This document shows, piece after piece, positions 15,141 through 23,337 of a stretch of 24,440 bases of DNA. Both the position numbers and the translations under genes were made by a program. The notes under the pieces were generated by a model. It was given only the letters and a program-made list of their open reading frames with translations, ran no database searches and had not been told where the DNA came from. How positions within the stretch are numbered: position 1 is the first letter of the stretch; each line of letters begins with the position of its first letter. The stretch spans positions 1 to 24,440 of the forward strand of contig JBGAQP010000037.1 in NCBI GenBank assembly GCA_044220635.1. Reading direction: 5' to 3'. The DNA is from JBGAQP01 sp044220635. GTDB lineage: Bacteria; Pseudomonadota; Gammaproteobacteria; Burkholderiales; Usitatibacteraceae.

Positions 15141-17624
15141 TCAGGCGCTGCGCGCTTCGCCCAGCGCCGCGCCCGGCGCGCGGTTGCGCGCGAGCCAGGA
15201 GGCCATCTCGGAGGCGGGCAGCGCCACGCTCACGATGTAGCCCTGCAGCTCCTGGCAGCCCTTCTCGCGCAGGAACGCGAGCTGCGCCTCGGTCTCCACG
15301 CCCTCGGCGATCGAGGTGATCCCCATGTTGCGCGCGAGGTCGACGATCGCCGCGGTGATCGCGAGGTCGTCGGGATCGCCCGGGATGTCGCGCACGAAGG
15401 TGCGGTCGATCTTCAGCTTGTCGATGGGGAAGCGCTTGAGGTGCATGAGCGAGGAGTGCCCCGTGCCGAAGTCGTCGATCGCGAACTTCACGCCCAGCGT
15501 GCGCAGCCCCTGGAGCGTGCGTGACATGCTCGCGGTGTCCTCCATGAGCATGCTCTCGGTGAGCTCGAACTCGAGGTAGCGCGGCTCGAGCCCCGTCTCC
15601 TCGAGCACGCGCTCGACCTCCGCGAGCAGGTTCTTCTGCTTGAACTCGATCGCCGAGAGGTTCACCGCCACCGGGATCCGGGGCAGGCCCGCCGTCTGCC
15701 AGATGCGGTTCTGGCGGCAGGCCTGGCGCAGCACCCAGGCGCCGATCGGCGCGATCAGCCCGCGCTGCTCGGCCACGGGGATGAAGTGGTTGGGGGGGAT
15801 GAAGCCGCCGTCGGCCTGGGGCCAGCGGATGAGCGCTTCCACCCCGGTCACTTCCCCGGTGTCGACGCGCACCTGGGGCTGGTAGTGGAGCACGAAGGCC
15901 TCGGCGCGGATCGCCTCGCGCAGCTTCGTCTCCATCGTGAGCGCCCGGAAGGCCGCGGCGGAGAGCCTCTCGTTGAAGAACTGGAAGTTGCTGCGCCCGC
16001 GCTCCTTGGCGAGGTACATCGCCGCGTCCGCGTTCTTGATGAGCGTGTCGGCGGTGGTCCCGTCGCGCGGGAAGACGCTGATGCCGATCGAGGGGCTGAT
16101 CGCGAGGCTCTGGCCCTCGAGGTCGATGGGCTCGGTGACCGCGGCGAGGAGCTTCTCGGCCACGGGCACCGGGGACTGCTCGCCCTCGAGGTCGGGCAGC
16201 ACGACGAGGAACTCGTCGCCGCCCAGGCGCGAGACCACGTCCACGCTCCTCAGCGCGTCCTGGATGCGTGCGGCGATCACCCGCAGCAGCGCGTCCCCGG
16301 CGGCGTGGCCCAGCGAGTCGTTGACCGTCTTGAAGTTGTCGAGGTCGATGAACAGGATCCCCACGTGGGTCGCGCGCCGCGCCGCGGAAGCGAGGATGAA
16401 CTCGAGCCGGTCCATGAGCAGCGCCCGGTTGGGCAGGCCCGTGAGCGTGTCGTGGTGGGCGAGGAAGTGGATGCGCGCCTCGGCCTCCTTGCGGTCGCTG
16501 ATGTCGCGCATGACGCTCATGCGCTGGTTCACGCCCCGGTGGGGCATCACCTTGCCCGTGATCTCCACGGGGACGCGCCGCCCGTCCTTGTGCAGGATCG
16601 CCGCCTCGTAGGGGCGCTCGTAGCCCATGCGGATGTTGTTCATCACCGTCTCGCGGGCATCCGGCGCGGTGTAGCGCAGGATCTCGGTGCCGACCACCTC
16701 CTCGCGCGTGTAGCCCGAGATGCGCAGCATCGCGTCGTTGCAGTCGGTGAGGATGCCCTTGTCGTGGAAGATGATGCCCTCGTTGGTGGCCTCCTCGAAC
16801 TTGCGCAGCCGCTCCTCGCTCTCGCGCACCGACTGCTCCGAGAGGCGGTGGCGGGTGATGTCGCTGATGAGCACGATCGCCGCTTCCGTCGCGCCCTGCT
16901 CGCCCACCTGCGGGATCAGGTTCACCTCGAGGACGCGCTCGCCGCCGTCGGCGGACTTGACCGTGCGCTCGTAGGTGACCGCCTCGCCGTGGACCGCGCG
17001 CTCGATGTGCGCGGCGATCGAGCGGTAGCCTTCCGGGCCGATCACCTCCTCGACCGTGTGGCCGAGGATCGACTCCTCGTCCCAGCCCCACATCCGCGCG
17101 TAGGCCTTGTTCGCGAAGCGGCAGCGCAGCTCCTTCGCGCCGTAGTAGGCGATGAGCACCGGGACGTTGTCGGCGAGCAGCCGCATCTCGTGGGCCCGGT
17201 CGCGCGCGGCGAGCTCGGCGGCCCGCCGCTCGGTGACGTCGTGGCAGGTGCCGAGGTAGCCCGCGAGCCGCCCGCCTTCGTCGACGACGGGCCGGGCCGC
17301 GTGGTGGATCCAGCCCCAGGTCCCGTCGGCGCGCCGCAGGCGGTACTCGGCCTCGAAACCGCGGCGCAGACCGCGCGCCTCGGCCCACCGGCGCTCCAGG
17401 TCCGGCCGGTCCTCGGGGTGGGCCGACTCGAGCCAGCGCGCGCCCAGCTCGTCGCGCAGCCCCCGGCCCGTGTAGTCCTCCCAGGCCTGGTTGACGAAAC
17501 TGCACCCGCCCAGGCCGTCGGCGCACCACACCAGGCTCGGGAAGGCGTTCAAAAGCCCCGCGTGCCGCGACGGATCGTCGAGGATTTCGGCCAGTTCGCG
17601 CAGGCGAGGGTCGGCGGGCTTCAA
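15141..17624 (-). CDS. triple-PAS GGDEF-EAL protein (c-di-GMP synthesis/degradation)
   Basis: This 827-residue protein has no membrane segment and is probably cytoplasmic. Three PAS domains occupy ~20-130 (WEDYTGRG, then a PAC-type YLGTCHDVTERR end), ~145-265 and ~285-390. They are followed by GGDEF (~400-560) and EAL (~575-815). GGDEF is intact at 468-472, with the RxxD inhibitory site (RSVD) five residues upstream. EAL is at 596-598, and NLSAIEF, ELTESMLM, DDFGTGHSSL, the KIDRTF lysine and AEGVET are all present. Both catalytic domains therefore appear competent. The start is a TTG at 17622-17624; no ATG or GTG lies between it and the upstream in-frame TAG, and the Shine-Dalgarno is weak. 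It diverges from the 7TMR-DISM cyclase with 197 bp between the starts, so the pair may share control. Haem, flavin or other PAS ligands cannot be deduced. Confidence 0.93.
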   Translation of the reverse strand: MKPADPRLRELAEILDDPSRHAGLLNAFPSLVWCADGLGGCSFVNQAWEDYTGRGLRDELGARWLESAHPEDRPDLERRWAEARGLRRGFEAEYRLRRADGTWGWIHHAARPVVDEGGRLAGYLGTCHDVTERRAAELAARDRAHEMRLLADNVPVLIAYYGAKELRCRFANKAYARMWGWDEESILGHTVEEVIGPEGYRSIAAHIERAVHGEAVTYERTVKSADGGERVLEVNLIPQVGEQGATEAAIVLISDITRHRLSEQSVRESEERLRKFEEATNEGIIFHDKGILTDCNDAMLRISGYTREEVVGTEILRYTAPDARETVMNNIRMGYERPYEAAILHKDGRRVPVEITGKVMPHRGVNQRMSVMRDISDRKEAEARIHFLAHHDTLTGLPNRALLMDRLEFILASAARRATHVGILFIDLDNFKTVNDSLGHAAGDALLRVIAARIQDALRSVDVVSRLGGDEFLVVLPDLEGEQSPVPVAEKLLAAVTEPIDLEGQSLAISPSIGISVFPRDGTTADTLIKNADAAMYLAKERGRSNFQFFNERLSAAAFRALTMETKLREAIRAEAFVLHYQPQVRVDTGEVTGVEALIRWPQADGGFIPPNHFIPVAEQRGLIAPIGAWVLRQACRQNRIWQTAGLPRIPVAVNLSAIEFKQKNLLAEVERVLEETGLEPRYLEFELTESMLMEDTASMSRTLQGLRTLGVKFAIDDFGTGHSSLMHLKRFPIDKLKIDRTFVRDIPGDPDDLAITAAIVDLARNMGITSIAEGVETEAQLAFLREKGCQELQGYIVSVALPASEMASWLARNRAPGAALGEARSA

Positions 17625-17758
17625 GGCATCGGAGCCGGCTTCCGGCCCGCTTGGCGGGGTCCGGTCCGGTGTCCGGAAAGCCTAGCACGACCGCCGGGGC
17701 CCGCCCCCCGGCCCGGCGCCGCGCGTCGCCCGCCCGGCACCGCCCGTCGCGCCCCCCC

Positions 17759-17787
17759 TTGGGCCCGGGCCGCGCGGGGCCTACACT
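17759..17787 (+). promoter_or_regulatory. candidate promoter of the 7TMR-DISM cyclase gene
   Basis: TTGGGC (17759-17764) and TACACT (17782-17787) have a 17-bp spacer and lie 35 bp before the ATG at 17822. The same -10 hexamer occurs in the candidate promoter at 465-494. The rest of this 197-bp divergent gap is C/G-rich without other clear signals. Confidence 0.45.
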
Positions 17788-17821
17788 GCGGCCATTTCCC
17801 CGGCCCGCGCCCCGCCCGCCC

Positions 17822-19717
17822 ATGCTCCCGCGGCTCGTCCTCGCCCTGCTCCTCGCCGCCTGCGGCGCGACCGCGCACGCCGACGTGCTGCTGAGCGACC
17901 GCATGCAGGGGCTCGCCATCGGCCGGCAGGTCGAGGTCCTCGACGATCCCTCGGGCCGGCTCACCCGTCACGACGTGGAGTCCCCCGCCTGGCAGGACCG
18001 CTTCGTCCCGGGAACCGCGGACAACCTCAACCTCGGATACCGGGAAACCACGCTCTGGATCCGCCTGCGCCTCGTCCGGGGCGCCTCCCTCGGGCCCTGG
18101 GTGCTCGAGGTCGGCAACCCCCTGCTCGACCGGGTCGAGCTCCACACCCAGAACCGCAGCAGCCCGTGGCTCGGCGGGGACCACACGCTCCTCGGCGAGC
18201 GGCCCCTCCAGGACCGCCATTTCCTCTTTCCGCTGAACGCCTCCGCCGAGGGCGAGAACGTCTACCTGCTGCGCGTCACCCACCGGGGCGCGTTCAGCGT
18301 GCCGCTCGCTCTCTGGGACCAGGATTCCCTCGATGCCGCCACGCGCGACGCCTCGTTCGCCCTCGGGGCCTATTACGGGCTCCTGGGCGTGATGGTCCTC
18401 TACAACCTGTTCCTCTTCCTCGTGGTCCGCGACCGGGCCTACGCGGCCTATGGCGTGTACGTGGCGACCCTGGGCCTGGTCATCGCGCTCAACAACGGCT
18501 ACGGGGGCCTCTACCTATGGCCCGATTCCCCGGACCTCGCCGACTGGGCGCAGGTCGCGGCCGCCCCCCTCGCCTGCGCGACGGCCGCGTGGTTCGTGCG
18601 CCTGTACCTCCTCACCCCGGTCCACGCCCCGCGCACCGACCGGGCGCTCGCCGCGATCACCTGGGCCGGCGTCCTGATGCTGCCCTTCGTCACCTTCCTG
18701 CCGCGCTCCTGGGTCTTCTGGACCGACCACCTGCTCGCGCTCGTGACGATCCCCGCGGCCTACGGGGCCGGGATCCTCGCCTGGCGACGTGGCTACCGGC
18801 CGGCGCTCTACTTCCTCATCGCCTTCCTCGCCGTGTGCGTGGGGGCGGCGTTCCTGGTGGCGCGCAACCTCGGCGCCCCGGCGAACTTCCTCACCGACTA
18901 CGGCATCCAGATCGGCTCCGCGCTCGAGGTGGTGCTGCTCTCGATGGGCCTCGCGGACCGCATCAGCACCCTGCGCCGCGAGAAGGACGCCGCCCAGGCC
19001 GAGGCGCTCGGCCACCAGCAGCGGCTCGTCGAGGCCCTGCGCGAGAGCGAGCGCGAGCTCGAGCGGCGCGTGGCCGGGCGCACCGAGGAGCTCGAGCGGC
19101 TCAACCGGTCGCTGCAGTCCGAGATCGCCGAGCGCGAGCGCACGGCGGCGCTCCTGCAGGCGAGCGAGGAGCGCATGCGCTACCAGGCGCAGCACGACCC
19201 GCTGACGGGCCTGCCCAACCGCTGGCTCCTGCGCGACCGCCTCGCGCAGGCCGCCGCCCGCGCGAAGCGCGACCGCGCCGCCTTCGCGGTGCTGCTCGTG
19301 GACCTCGACAACTTCAAGGCGGTGAACGACACCCTCGGCCACGACGTGGGCGACCTGCTGCTCGTCGAGGTCGCGCAGCGCCTCTCGGACTGCATCCGCG
19401 AGCGCGACACCATCGCGCGCATCGGCGGCGACGAGTTCGTGCTCGTCCTCGAGGGGCTTGCCGCGCCGGAAGACAGCGCCCTCGTCGCGCGCAAGATCGT
19501 CGACCTGCTCGCCGCCGCCTTCCCGATCGCCGGGGAACTGCTGCGCACGAGCCCGTCGATCGGCATCAGCCTGTACCCCGAGGACGGCCAGGACCCCGAC
19601 TTCCTGCTGAAGTTCGCCGACATCGCGATGTACCGGGCGAAGGCGGCGGGCCGCAACTGCTACCGCTTCTACCGCGACCCCGAGGAGCTGCATGCCTACG
19701 ACAAGCAGGCGCGCTGA
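17822..19717 (+). CDS. 7TMR-DISM diguanylate cyclase
   Basis: This 631-residue membrane receptor should make c-di-GMP in response to a periplasmic ligand. The signal peptide is MLPRLVLALLLAACGATAHA; it can be read as Sec (cleavage before DVLL) or as a lipobox (LAAC). A periplasmic DISMED2-type beta domain (~residues 25-165) contains ETTLWIRLRL and WVLEVGNPLLDRVEL. The 7TM region (~180-385) contains GAYYGLLGVMVLYNLFLFL. A long coiled coil (~390-460) leads to GGDEF (~465-625). GGDEF is at 535-539, with the RxxD inhibitory site (RERD) five residues before it. There is no EAL domain, so this is a dedicated cyclase. The ATG at 17822 fits the signal peptide but lacks a strong Shine-Dalgarno. Its 3' end overlaps the glutaredoxin gene by 26 bp. 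The ligand is unknown. Confidence 0.93.
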   Translation: MLPRLVLALLLAACGATAHADVLLSDRMQGLAIGRQVEVLDDPSGRLTRHDVESPAWQDRFVPGTADNLNLGYRETTLWIRLRLVRGASLGPWVLEVGNPLLDRVELHTQNRSSPWLGGDHTLLGERPLQDRHFLFPLNASAEGENVYLLRVTHRGAFSVPLALWDQDSLDAATRDASFALGAYYGLLGVMVLYNLFLFLVVRDRAYAAYGVYVATLGLVIALNNGYGGLYLWPDSPDLADWAQVAAAPLACATAAWFVRLYLLTPVHAPRTDRALAAITWAGVLMLPFVTFLPRSWVFWTDHLLALVTIPAAYGAGILAWRRGYRPALYFLIAFLAVCVGAAFLVARNLGAPANFLTDYGIQIGSALEVVLLSMGLADRISTLRREKDAAQAEALGHQQRLVEALRESERELERRVAGRTEELERLNRSLQSEIAERERTAALLQASEERMRYQAQHDPLTGLPNRWLLRDRLAQAAARAKRDRAAFAVLLVDLDNFKAVNDTLGHDVGDLLLVEVAQRLSDCIRERDTIARIGGDEFVLVLEGLAAPEDSALVARKIVDLLAAAFPIAGELLRTSPSIGISLYPEDGQDPDFLLKFADIAMYRAKAAGRNCYRFYRDPEELHAYDKQAR

Positions 19718-20192
19718 GCTCGCGCCGGCGCTCGCCTGCGCCCTCGCCCTCGCGCTCGCGCCGCCCGCCGCCGCCCAGGTCTACAAGTGGGTCGACTCCG
19801 CGGGCAAGGTGCACTACGGGGACAAGCCCCCGGAGGACGCGAAGAAGCAGGAGCTCAAGCTCCCGGTGCAGTCCTTCAGCGGGCCGCCGCAGACCGACTC
19901 CTGGCGCGAGATCCTGCGCCGCGCCCCCCGCGACGGGAGCCCGAAGCCGGATCCGGCGGGGCTCACGATGTACTCGGCCTCCTGGTGCGGCTACTGCCGC
20001 CAGGCGCGGGAGTACATGGCGGGAAAGGGCATCGCCTTCCGCGAGGTCGACATCGACTCCTCGGCCGAGGCGGGCGCGGAATTCAGGCGCTTCGGCGGCA
20101 AGGGCGTTCCCCTCTTCATCGCCGGCGAGCAGCGCATGCGCGGTTTCAGCCCGGGCGCGCTCGACGCCCTGCTCGCGAAGTCGCGCCGCTGA
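19692..20192 (+). CDS. exported DUF4124-glutaredoxin fusion protein
   Basis: This 166-residue periplasmic thiol-redox protein has a signal peptide MPTTSRRAELAPALACALAL extended by an Ala/Pro-rich end (cleavage after PPAAA, before QVYKW). A DUF4124 segment (QVYKWVDSAGKVHYGDKPP, ~29-47) follows. A glutaredoxin/thioredoxin-fold domain (~88-166) has a CGYC active site (C99, C102) and the cis-proline motif GVPLF. The glutaredoxin-like domain contains no cysteine besides the active pair. Typical Grx partners in the cytoplasm use glutathione; what reduces this one outside the membrane is unclear. It starts inside the end of the diguanylate cyclase gene, a 26-bp overlap in another frame, so the two are co-transcribed and probably coupled. 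It may be a general envelope thiol protein rather than part of the signalling pathway. Confidence 0.9.
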   Translation: MPTTSRRAELAPALACALALALAPPAAAQVYKWVDSAGKVHYGDKPPEDAKKQELKLPVQSFSGPPQTDSWREILRRAPRDGSPKPDPAGLTMYSASWCGYCRQAREYMAGKGIAFREVDIDSSAEAGAEFRRFGGKGVPLFIAGEQRMRGFSPGALDALLAKSRR

Positions 20193-20231
20193 GGCGCGCC
20201 GTTCCGGCGCCGCCGGGGCGGAACGCGATTC

Positions 20232-20240
20232 TGTAATAAT
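20232..20240 (+). promoter_or_regulatory. extended -10 promoter candidate for the second ABC importer
   Basis: TG-T-AATAAT is an extended -10 with five of six matches to TATAAT. It stands out in the GC-rich 114-bp gap before the SBP gene. No good -35 lies 16-18 bp upstream, as is common for extended -10 promoters. Transcription would start about 60 bp before the ATG. Confidence 0.5.
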
Positions 20241-20306
20241 CTCCTCCAGAGCCGGGCGCCGCCGCGCGACCCGGCCCGCGTCCACCCCCTTTCCGGAGGA
20301 GCCTCC

Positions 20307-21602
20307 ATGCTGCGCCGCACCCCCCTCGCGATCGCCCTCGCGGCCCTCGCCCTGCCCTGCGCGACCCTTGCCGACACCGTGACCGTCGTCACCTCCTTCC
20401 CCAAGGAGCTCACGACCGCCTACAAGAAGGCCTACGAGGCGAAGCACCCGGGCGACAAGGTCGAGATCCTCAACAAGAACACGGCCGCGGGCATCGCCTA
20501 CGTGCGCGAGCAGCCCGCGGGCTCGCGCGCCGAGGTTTTCTGGGCCTCGGCGCCCGACGCCTTCGAGGTCCTCTCGGGGGCGAAGCTGCTGCAGAGAATC
20601 GGCCCCGGGAATCCCGCGATCCCCGCGAAGATCGGCAACTACCCGGTGAACGACCCCGAGGGCTATTACCGCGGCCAGGCGCTCGCCGGCTACGGGCTCA
20701 TGTGGAACACGCGCTACCTGAAGGCGCACAACCTGCCCGAGCCGAAGGAATGGGCCGACCTGGTGAAGCCCGTCTACTTCGGCCACCTCGCGATCTCGAG
20801 CCCCTCGCGCTCGGGCACGACGCACCTCACGGTCGAGACGATCCTGCAGGGCGAGGGCTGGGCGAAGGGCTGGGAGCAGATGCTCGCCATCTGCGGCAAC
20901 AGCGCGGCGATCACCGAGAGGAGCTTCGGCGTGCCCGACGGCGTGTCCAACGGCCAGTTCGGGATCGGCCTGGTGATCGACTTCTTCGGGCTCGCGGCGA
21001 AGAACTCGGGCATGCCCGTGGAATTCGTCTACCCGTCGGTGACGGCGATCGTGCCCGCCAACATCGCGCTCGTCGAGGGGGCGAAGTCGAGCGAGGCCGG
21101 CCGGCGCTTCATCGAGTTCACGCTCTCGGAGGAAGGCCAGACGCTGCTCCTCGACCCGAAGATCAGCCGCCTGCCGGTGCTGCCCTCGATCTACGCGAAG
21201 GCCCCGCCCGGCTACCCCAACCCCTTCGGCGGCACGATCCAGGCCAAGGTGAACTTCGACTCCAACCTCTCGGAATCGCGCTACTACGTGGTGGTCTCGC
21301 TCTTCGACCAGATGATCACCTTCCGCCACAAGGAGCTCGCGGCCGCGGTGAAGGCCATTCACGAGGCCGACCGGCGCCTCGCCGGGAGGAAGAGCGCCGC
21401 GCTCGACGAGGCGAGGAAGCTCGTCCTCGCCCCGGTCATCGACGAGAAGCAGGCCGCCGATGCGCAGCTCCTCGCGCTCTTCAAGGCGAAGAAGACCGAC
21501 GTCGACGCCTCGAAGAGGAAGGCGCAGGTCGAGGAGGAGTGGGCCTCGAAGGCGAAGGCGAACTACGCCCGCGCCGTCGAGCTCGCCGCGGGCGCGAAGT
21601 AG
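20307..21602 (+). CDS. ABC transporter periplasmic substrate-binding protein with helical C-terminal extension
   Basis: This 431-residue exported binding protein has a signal peptide MLRRTPLAIALAALALPCAT (cleavage after LA, before DTVTVV). The SBP fold shows VTSFPKELTTAYKKAYE, VEILNKNTAAGIAYVRE, FWASAPDAFEVL and YGLMWNTRYL, the pattern I associate with SBPs annotated as iron-family or PgtC (phosphoglycerate)-like. The substrate is not established. After the SBP core (~residues 1-330) a ~100-residue charged, Ala/Lys-rich helical tail follows (from FDQMITFRHKELAAAVKAI to the end). The first importer's SBP lacks it. The ATG at 20307 has GGAGGAG upstream. It heads an operon with permease and ATPase. 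An 11-bp hairpin lies between it and the permease. Confidence 0.9.
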   Translation: MLRRTPLAIALAALALPCATLADTVTVVTSFPKELTTAYKKAYEAKHPGDKVEILNKNTAAGIAYVREQPAGSRAEVFWASAPDAFEVLSGAKLLQRIGPGNPAIPAKIGNYPVNDPEGYYRGQALAGYGLMWNTRYLKAHNLPEPKEWADLVKPVYFGHLAISSPSRSGTTHLTVETILQGEGWAKGWEQMLAICGNSAAITERSFGVPDGVSNGQFGIGLVIDFFGLAAKNSGMPVEFVYPSVTAIVPANIALVEGAKSSEAGRRFIEFTLSEEGQTLLLDPKISRLPVLPSIYAKAPPGYPNPFGGTIQAKVNFDSNLSESRYYVVVSLFDQMITFRHKELAAAVKAIHEADRRLAGRKSAALDEARKLVLAPVIDEKQAADAQLLALFKAKKTDVDASKRKAQVEEEWASKAKANYARAVELAAGAK

Positions 21603-21614
21603 GCCCCGCGTTGA

Positions 21615-21646
21615 CCCTCTCCCCGCACCGCCGCCCGGGGAGAGGG
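21615..21646 (+). promoter_or_regulatory. intercistronic hairpin covering the permease ribosome-binding site
   Basis: CCCTCTCCCCG (21615-21625) and CGGGGAGAGGG (21636-21646) form a perfect 11-bp stem with a 10-nt loop. It lies between the SBP stop and the permease GTG at 21655. The 3' arm contains the GAGAGGG likely used as Shine-Dalgarno. It could attenuate transcription or translation into the permease and protect the SBP message. Related CCCTCTCCCC/GGGGAGAGGG repeats are, from memory, common between genes in GC-rich proteobacteria. Confidence 0.65.
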
Positions 21647-21654
21647 GGCTAGCC

Positions 21655-23337
21655 GTGCGCCACCACCCCGGGCTCGCCCTGCTCGCGCTCGCGATCGGGG
21701 CCTTCCTCGTCGCGTTCCTCGTCGTGCCCGTCGCGACGGTGGTCTACACCGCCTTCGCCGACGCGGGCGGCGGCTTCACGCTCGCGCACTTCTCCGCCTT
21801 CGCCGGGATCTCCCTCATGCGCGAGTCCTTCGCCAACAGCCTCTACGTGGCGGGGATGACGGTCGCGCTCACCTCGGTGATCGCCGTGCCGCTCGCCTAC
21901 CTCACGGTGCGCTTCGAGTTCCGCGGCGCGCTGCTCATCCAGACGCTCGGCGTGCTGCCCCTCGTGATGCCCGCCTTCGTGGGCGCGGCGGCGATGCAGC
22001 TGCTCTTCGGGCGCTCGGGGGCGGTGAACCTGCTGCTCAAGGACGCCTTCGGCTTCACGCTCCCGCTCATGGACGGGCTGAACGGCGTGATCTTCGTCGA
22101 GACGCTGCACTACTTCCCCTTCGTGCTCCTCAACCTCGCCGCGGCGCTCGCCAACATCGACCCGGCGATGGAGGAGTCCGCCCAGAACCTGGGCTCCTCG
22201 GGCTGGCGGCTCTTCCGGCGGATCGTCTTCCCGCTGGCGCTCCCGGGCTACCTCGCCGGCGCCTCGCTCGTCTTCATCAAGGTCTTCGACGACCTGGGCA
22301 CGCCGCTCGTGCTCAACGTCACCAACATGCTCGCGCCCCAGGCGTACCTGCGCGTCACCTCGATCGGGCTCGAGGATCCCATCGGCTACGTGATCTGCGT
22401 GATCCTCGTCGGCTTCTCGGTCGCGGCCATGGGCGGCGCCTGGTGGTTCGTGAAGCGCCGCGACTACGCGATGGTCTCGCGCGGGGGGGCGGCGGCGGCG
22501 CGCCGGCGGCTCACGCCCTGGCAGTCGGCGCTCGCCTACGGCTGGATCCTCGCGGTGCTCGCGCTCGTGCTCTCGCCGCACCTGGGGCTCGCGCTCATGT
22601 CGATCTCGAAGGTGTGGAGCTTCACGGTGCTCCCCGAGCACCTCACCCTCGAGCACTACGCGACCGTCTTCGGCGACGCGAAGCAGATGATCTGGAACAC
22701 CTTCCTCTACTGCGGGCTCGCCGCGCTCCTCGACGTGGCGATCGGCACCGCGATCGCCTACATCGTGCTGCGCACGCGCCTGCCGGGGCGCTCACTCCTC
22801 GACCACCTCACCACCGTCGCGCTCGCGATGCCGGGCCTCGTGCTCGGCATCGGCTACCTGCGCACCTTCCGGGGGCTCGAGCTGCCCTTCGGCATGGGAG
22901 CGTTCACCGCGAGCTGGCTCGTCTTCGTGGTCGCCTACGCCGTGCGGCGGCTGCCCTACGCGCTGCGCTCGAGCATGGCCGCGCTCACCCAGGTGCACCC
23001 GGCGCTCGAGGAGGCGGCGGAGAACCTCGGCGCGGGGCGCTGGCGCACGCTGCTTCGCGTGGTGGTGCCGCTCATGGCGGGGGGGATCCTCGCCGGGTTC
23101 GTGACGAGCTTCATCACAGCGGCCGGGGAGATCTCGGAGACGATCCTGCTCACCAGCCGCGAGAGCCTCGCGCCCATGTCCTACGGCATCTACCTCTACT
23201 TCCAGTCGATCGCGGGCCGCGGGCCCGGCGCGGCGCTCGGCGTGATCGCCGTGGTGCTCGTGGCCGCGGGCACCTACGTCGCGCACCGCGTGGTCGCCGA
23301 GAAGAACCCCCACCGCACCCCGGGAGCCCCGCGATGA
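21655..23337 (+). CDS. ABC transporter permease, fused double permease
   Basis: This 560-residue inner-membrane permease has two six-helix halves. The first helix is LALLALAIGAFLVAFLVVPVA. The EAA coupling loops are EESAQNLGSSGWRLFRRIV in the first half and EEAAENLGAGRWRTLLRVV in the second. The GTG at 21655 follows an AGAGGGGG stretch and gives a start close to the first helix; no ATG offers a better choice. The stop overlaps the ATPase start as ATGA. It is paralogous to the permease at 9384-11057, with shared segments such as LAPQAYL, RRLPY and the EAA loops. This operon has the order SBP, permease, ATPase rather than SBP, ATPase, permease. Confidence 0.94.
   Translation: MRHHPGLALLALAIGAFLVAFLVVPVATVVYTAFADAGGGFTLAHFSAFAGISLMRESFANSLYVAGMTVALTSVIAVPLAYLTVRFEFRGALLIQTLGVLPLVMPAFVGAAAMQLLFGRSGAVNLLLKDAFGFTLPLMDGLNGVIFVETLHYFPFVLLNLAAALANIDPAMEESAQNLGSSGWRLFRRIVFPLALPGYLAGASLVFIKVFDDLGTPLVLNVTNMLAPQAYLRVTSIGLEDPIGYVICVILVGFSVAAMGGAWWFVKRRDYAMVSRGGAAAARRRLTPWQSALAYGWILAVLALVLSPHLGLALMSISKVWSFTVLPEHLTLEHYATVFGDAKQMIWNTFLYCGLAALLDVAIGTAIAYIVLRTRLPGRSLLDHLTTVALAMPGLVLGIGYLRTFRGLELPFGMGAFTASWLVFVVAYAVRRLPYALRSSMAALTQVHPALEEAAENLGAGRWRTLLRVVVPLMAGGILAGFVTSFITAAGEISETILLTSRESLAPMSYGIYLYFQSIAGRGPGAALGVIAVVLVAAGTYVAHRVVAEKNPHRTPGAPR

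Noticed and set aside
20201..20224. GTTCCG ... CGGAAC inverted repeat after the glutaredoxin gene as a terminator
   Set aside because: The outer stem is six pairs with a large GC-rich interior and no T-tract follows, so an intrinsic terminator is not supported.
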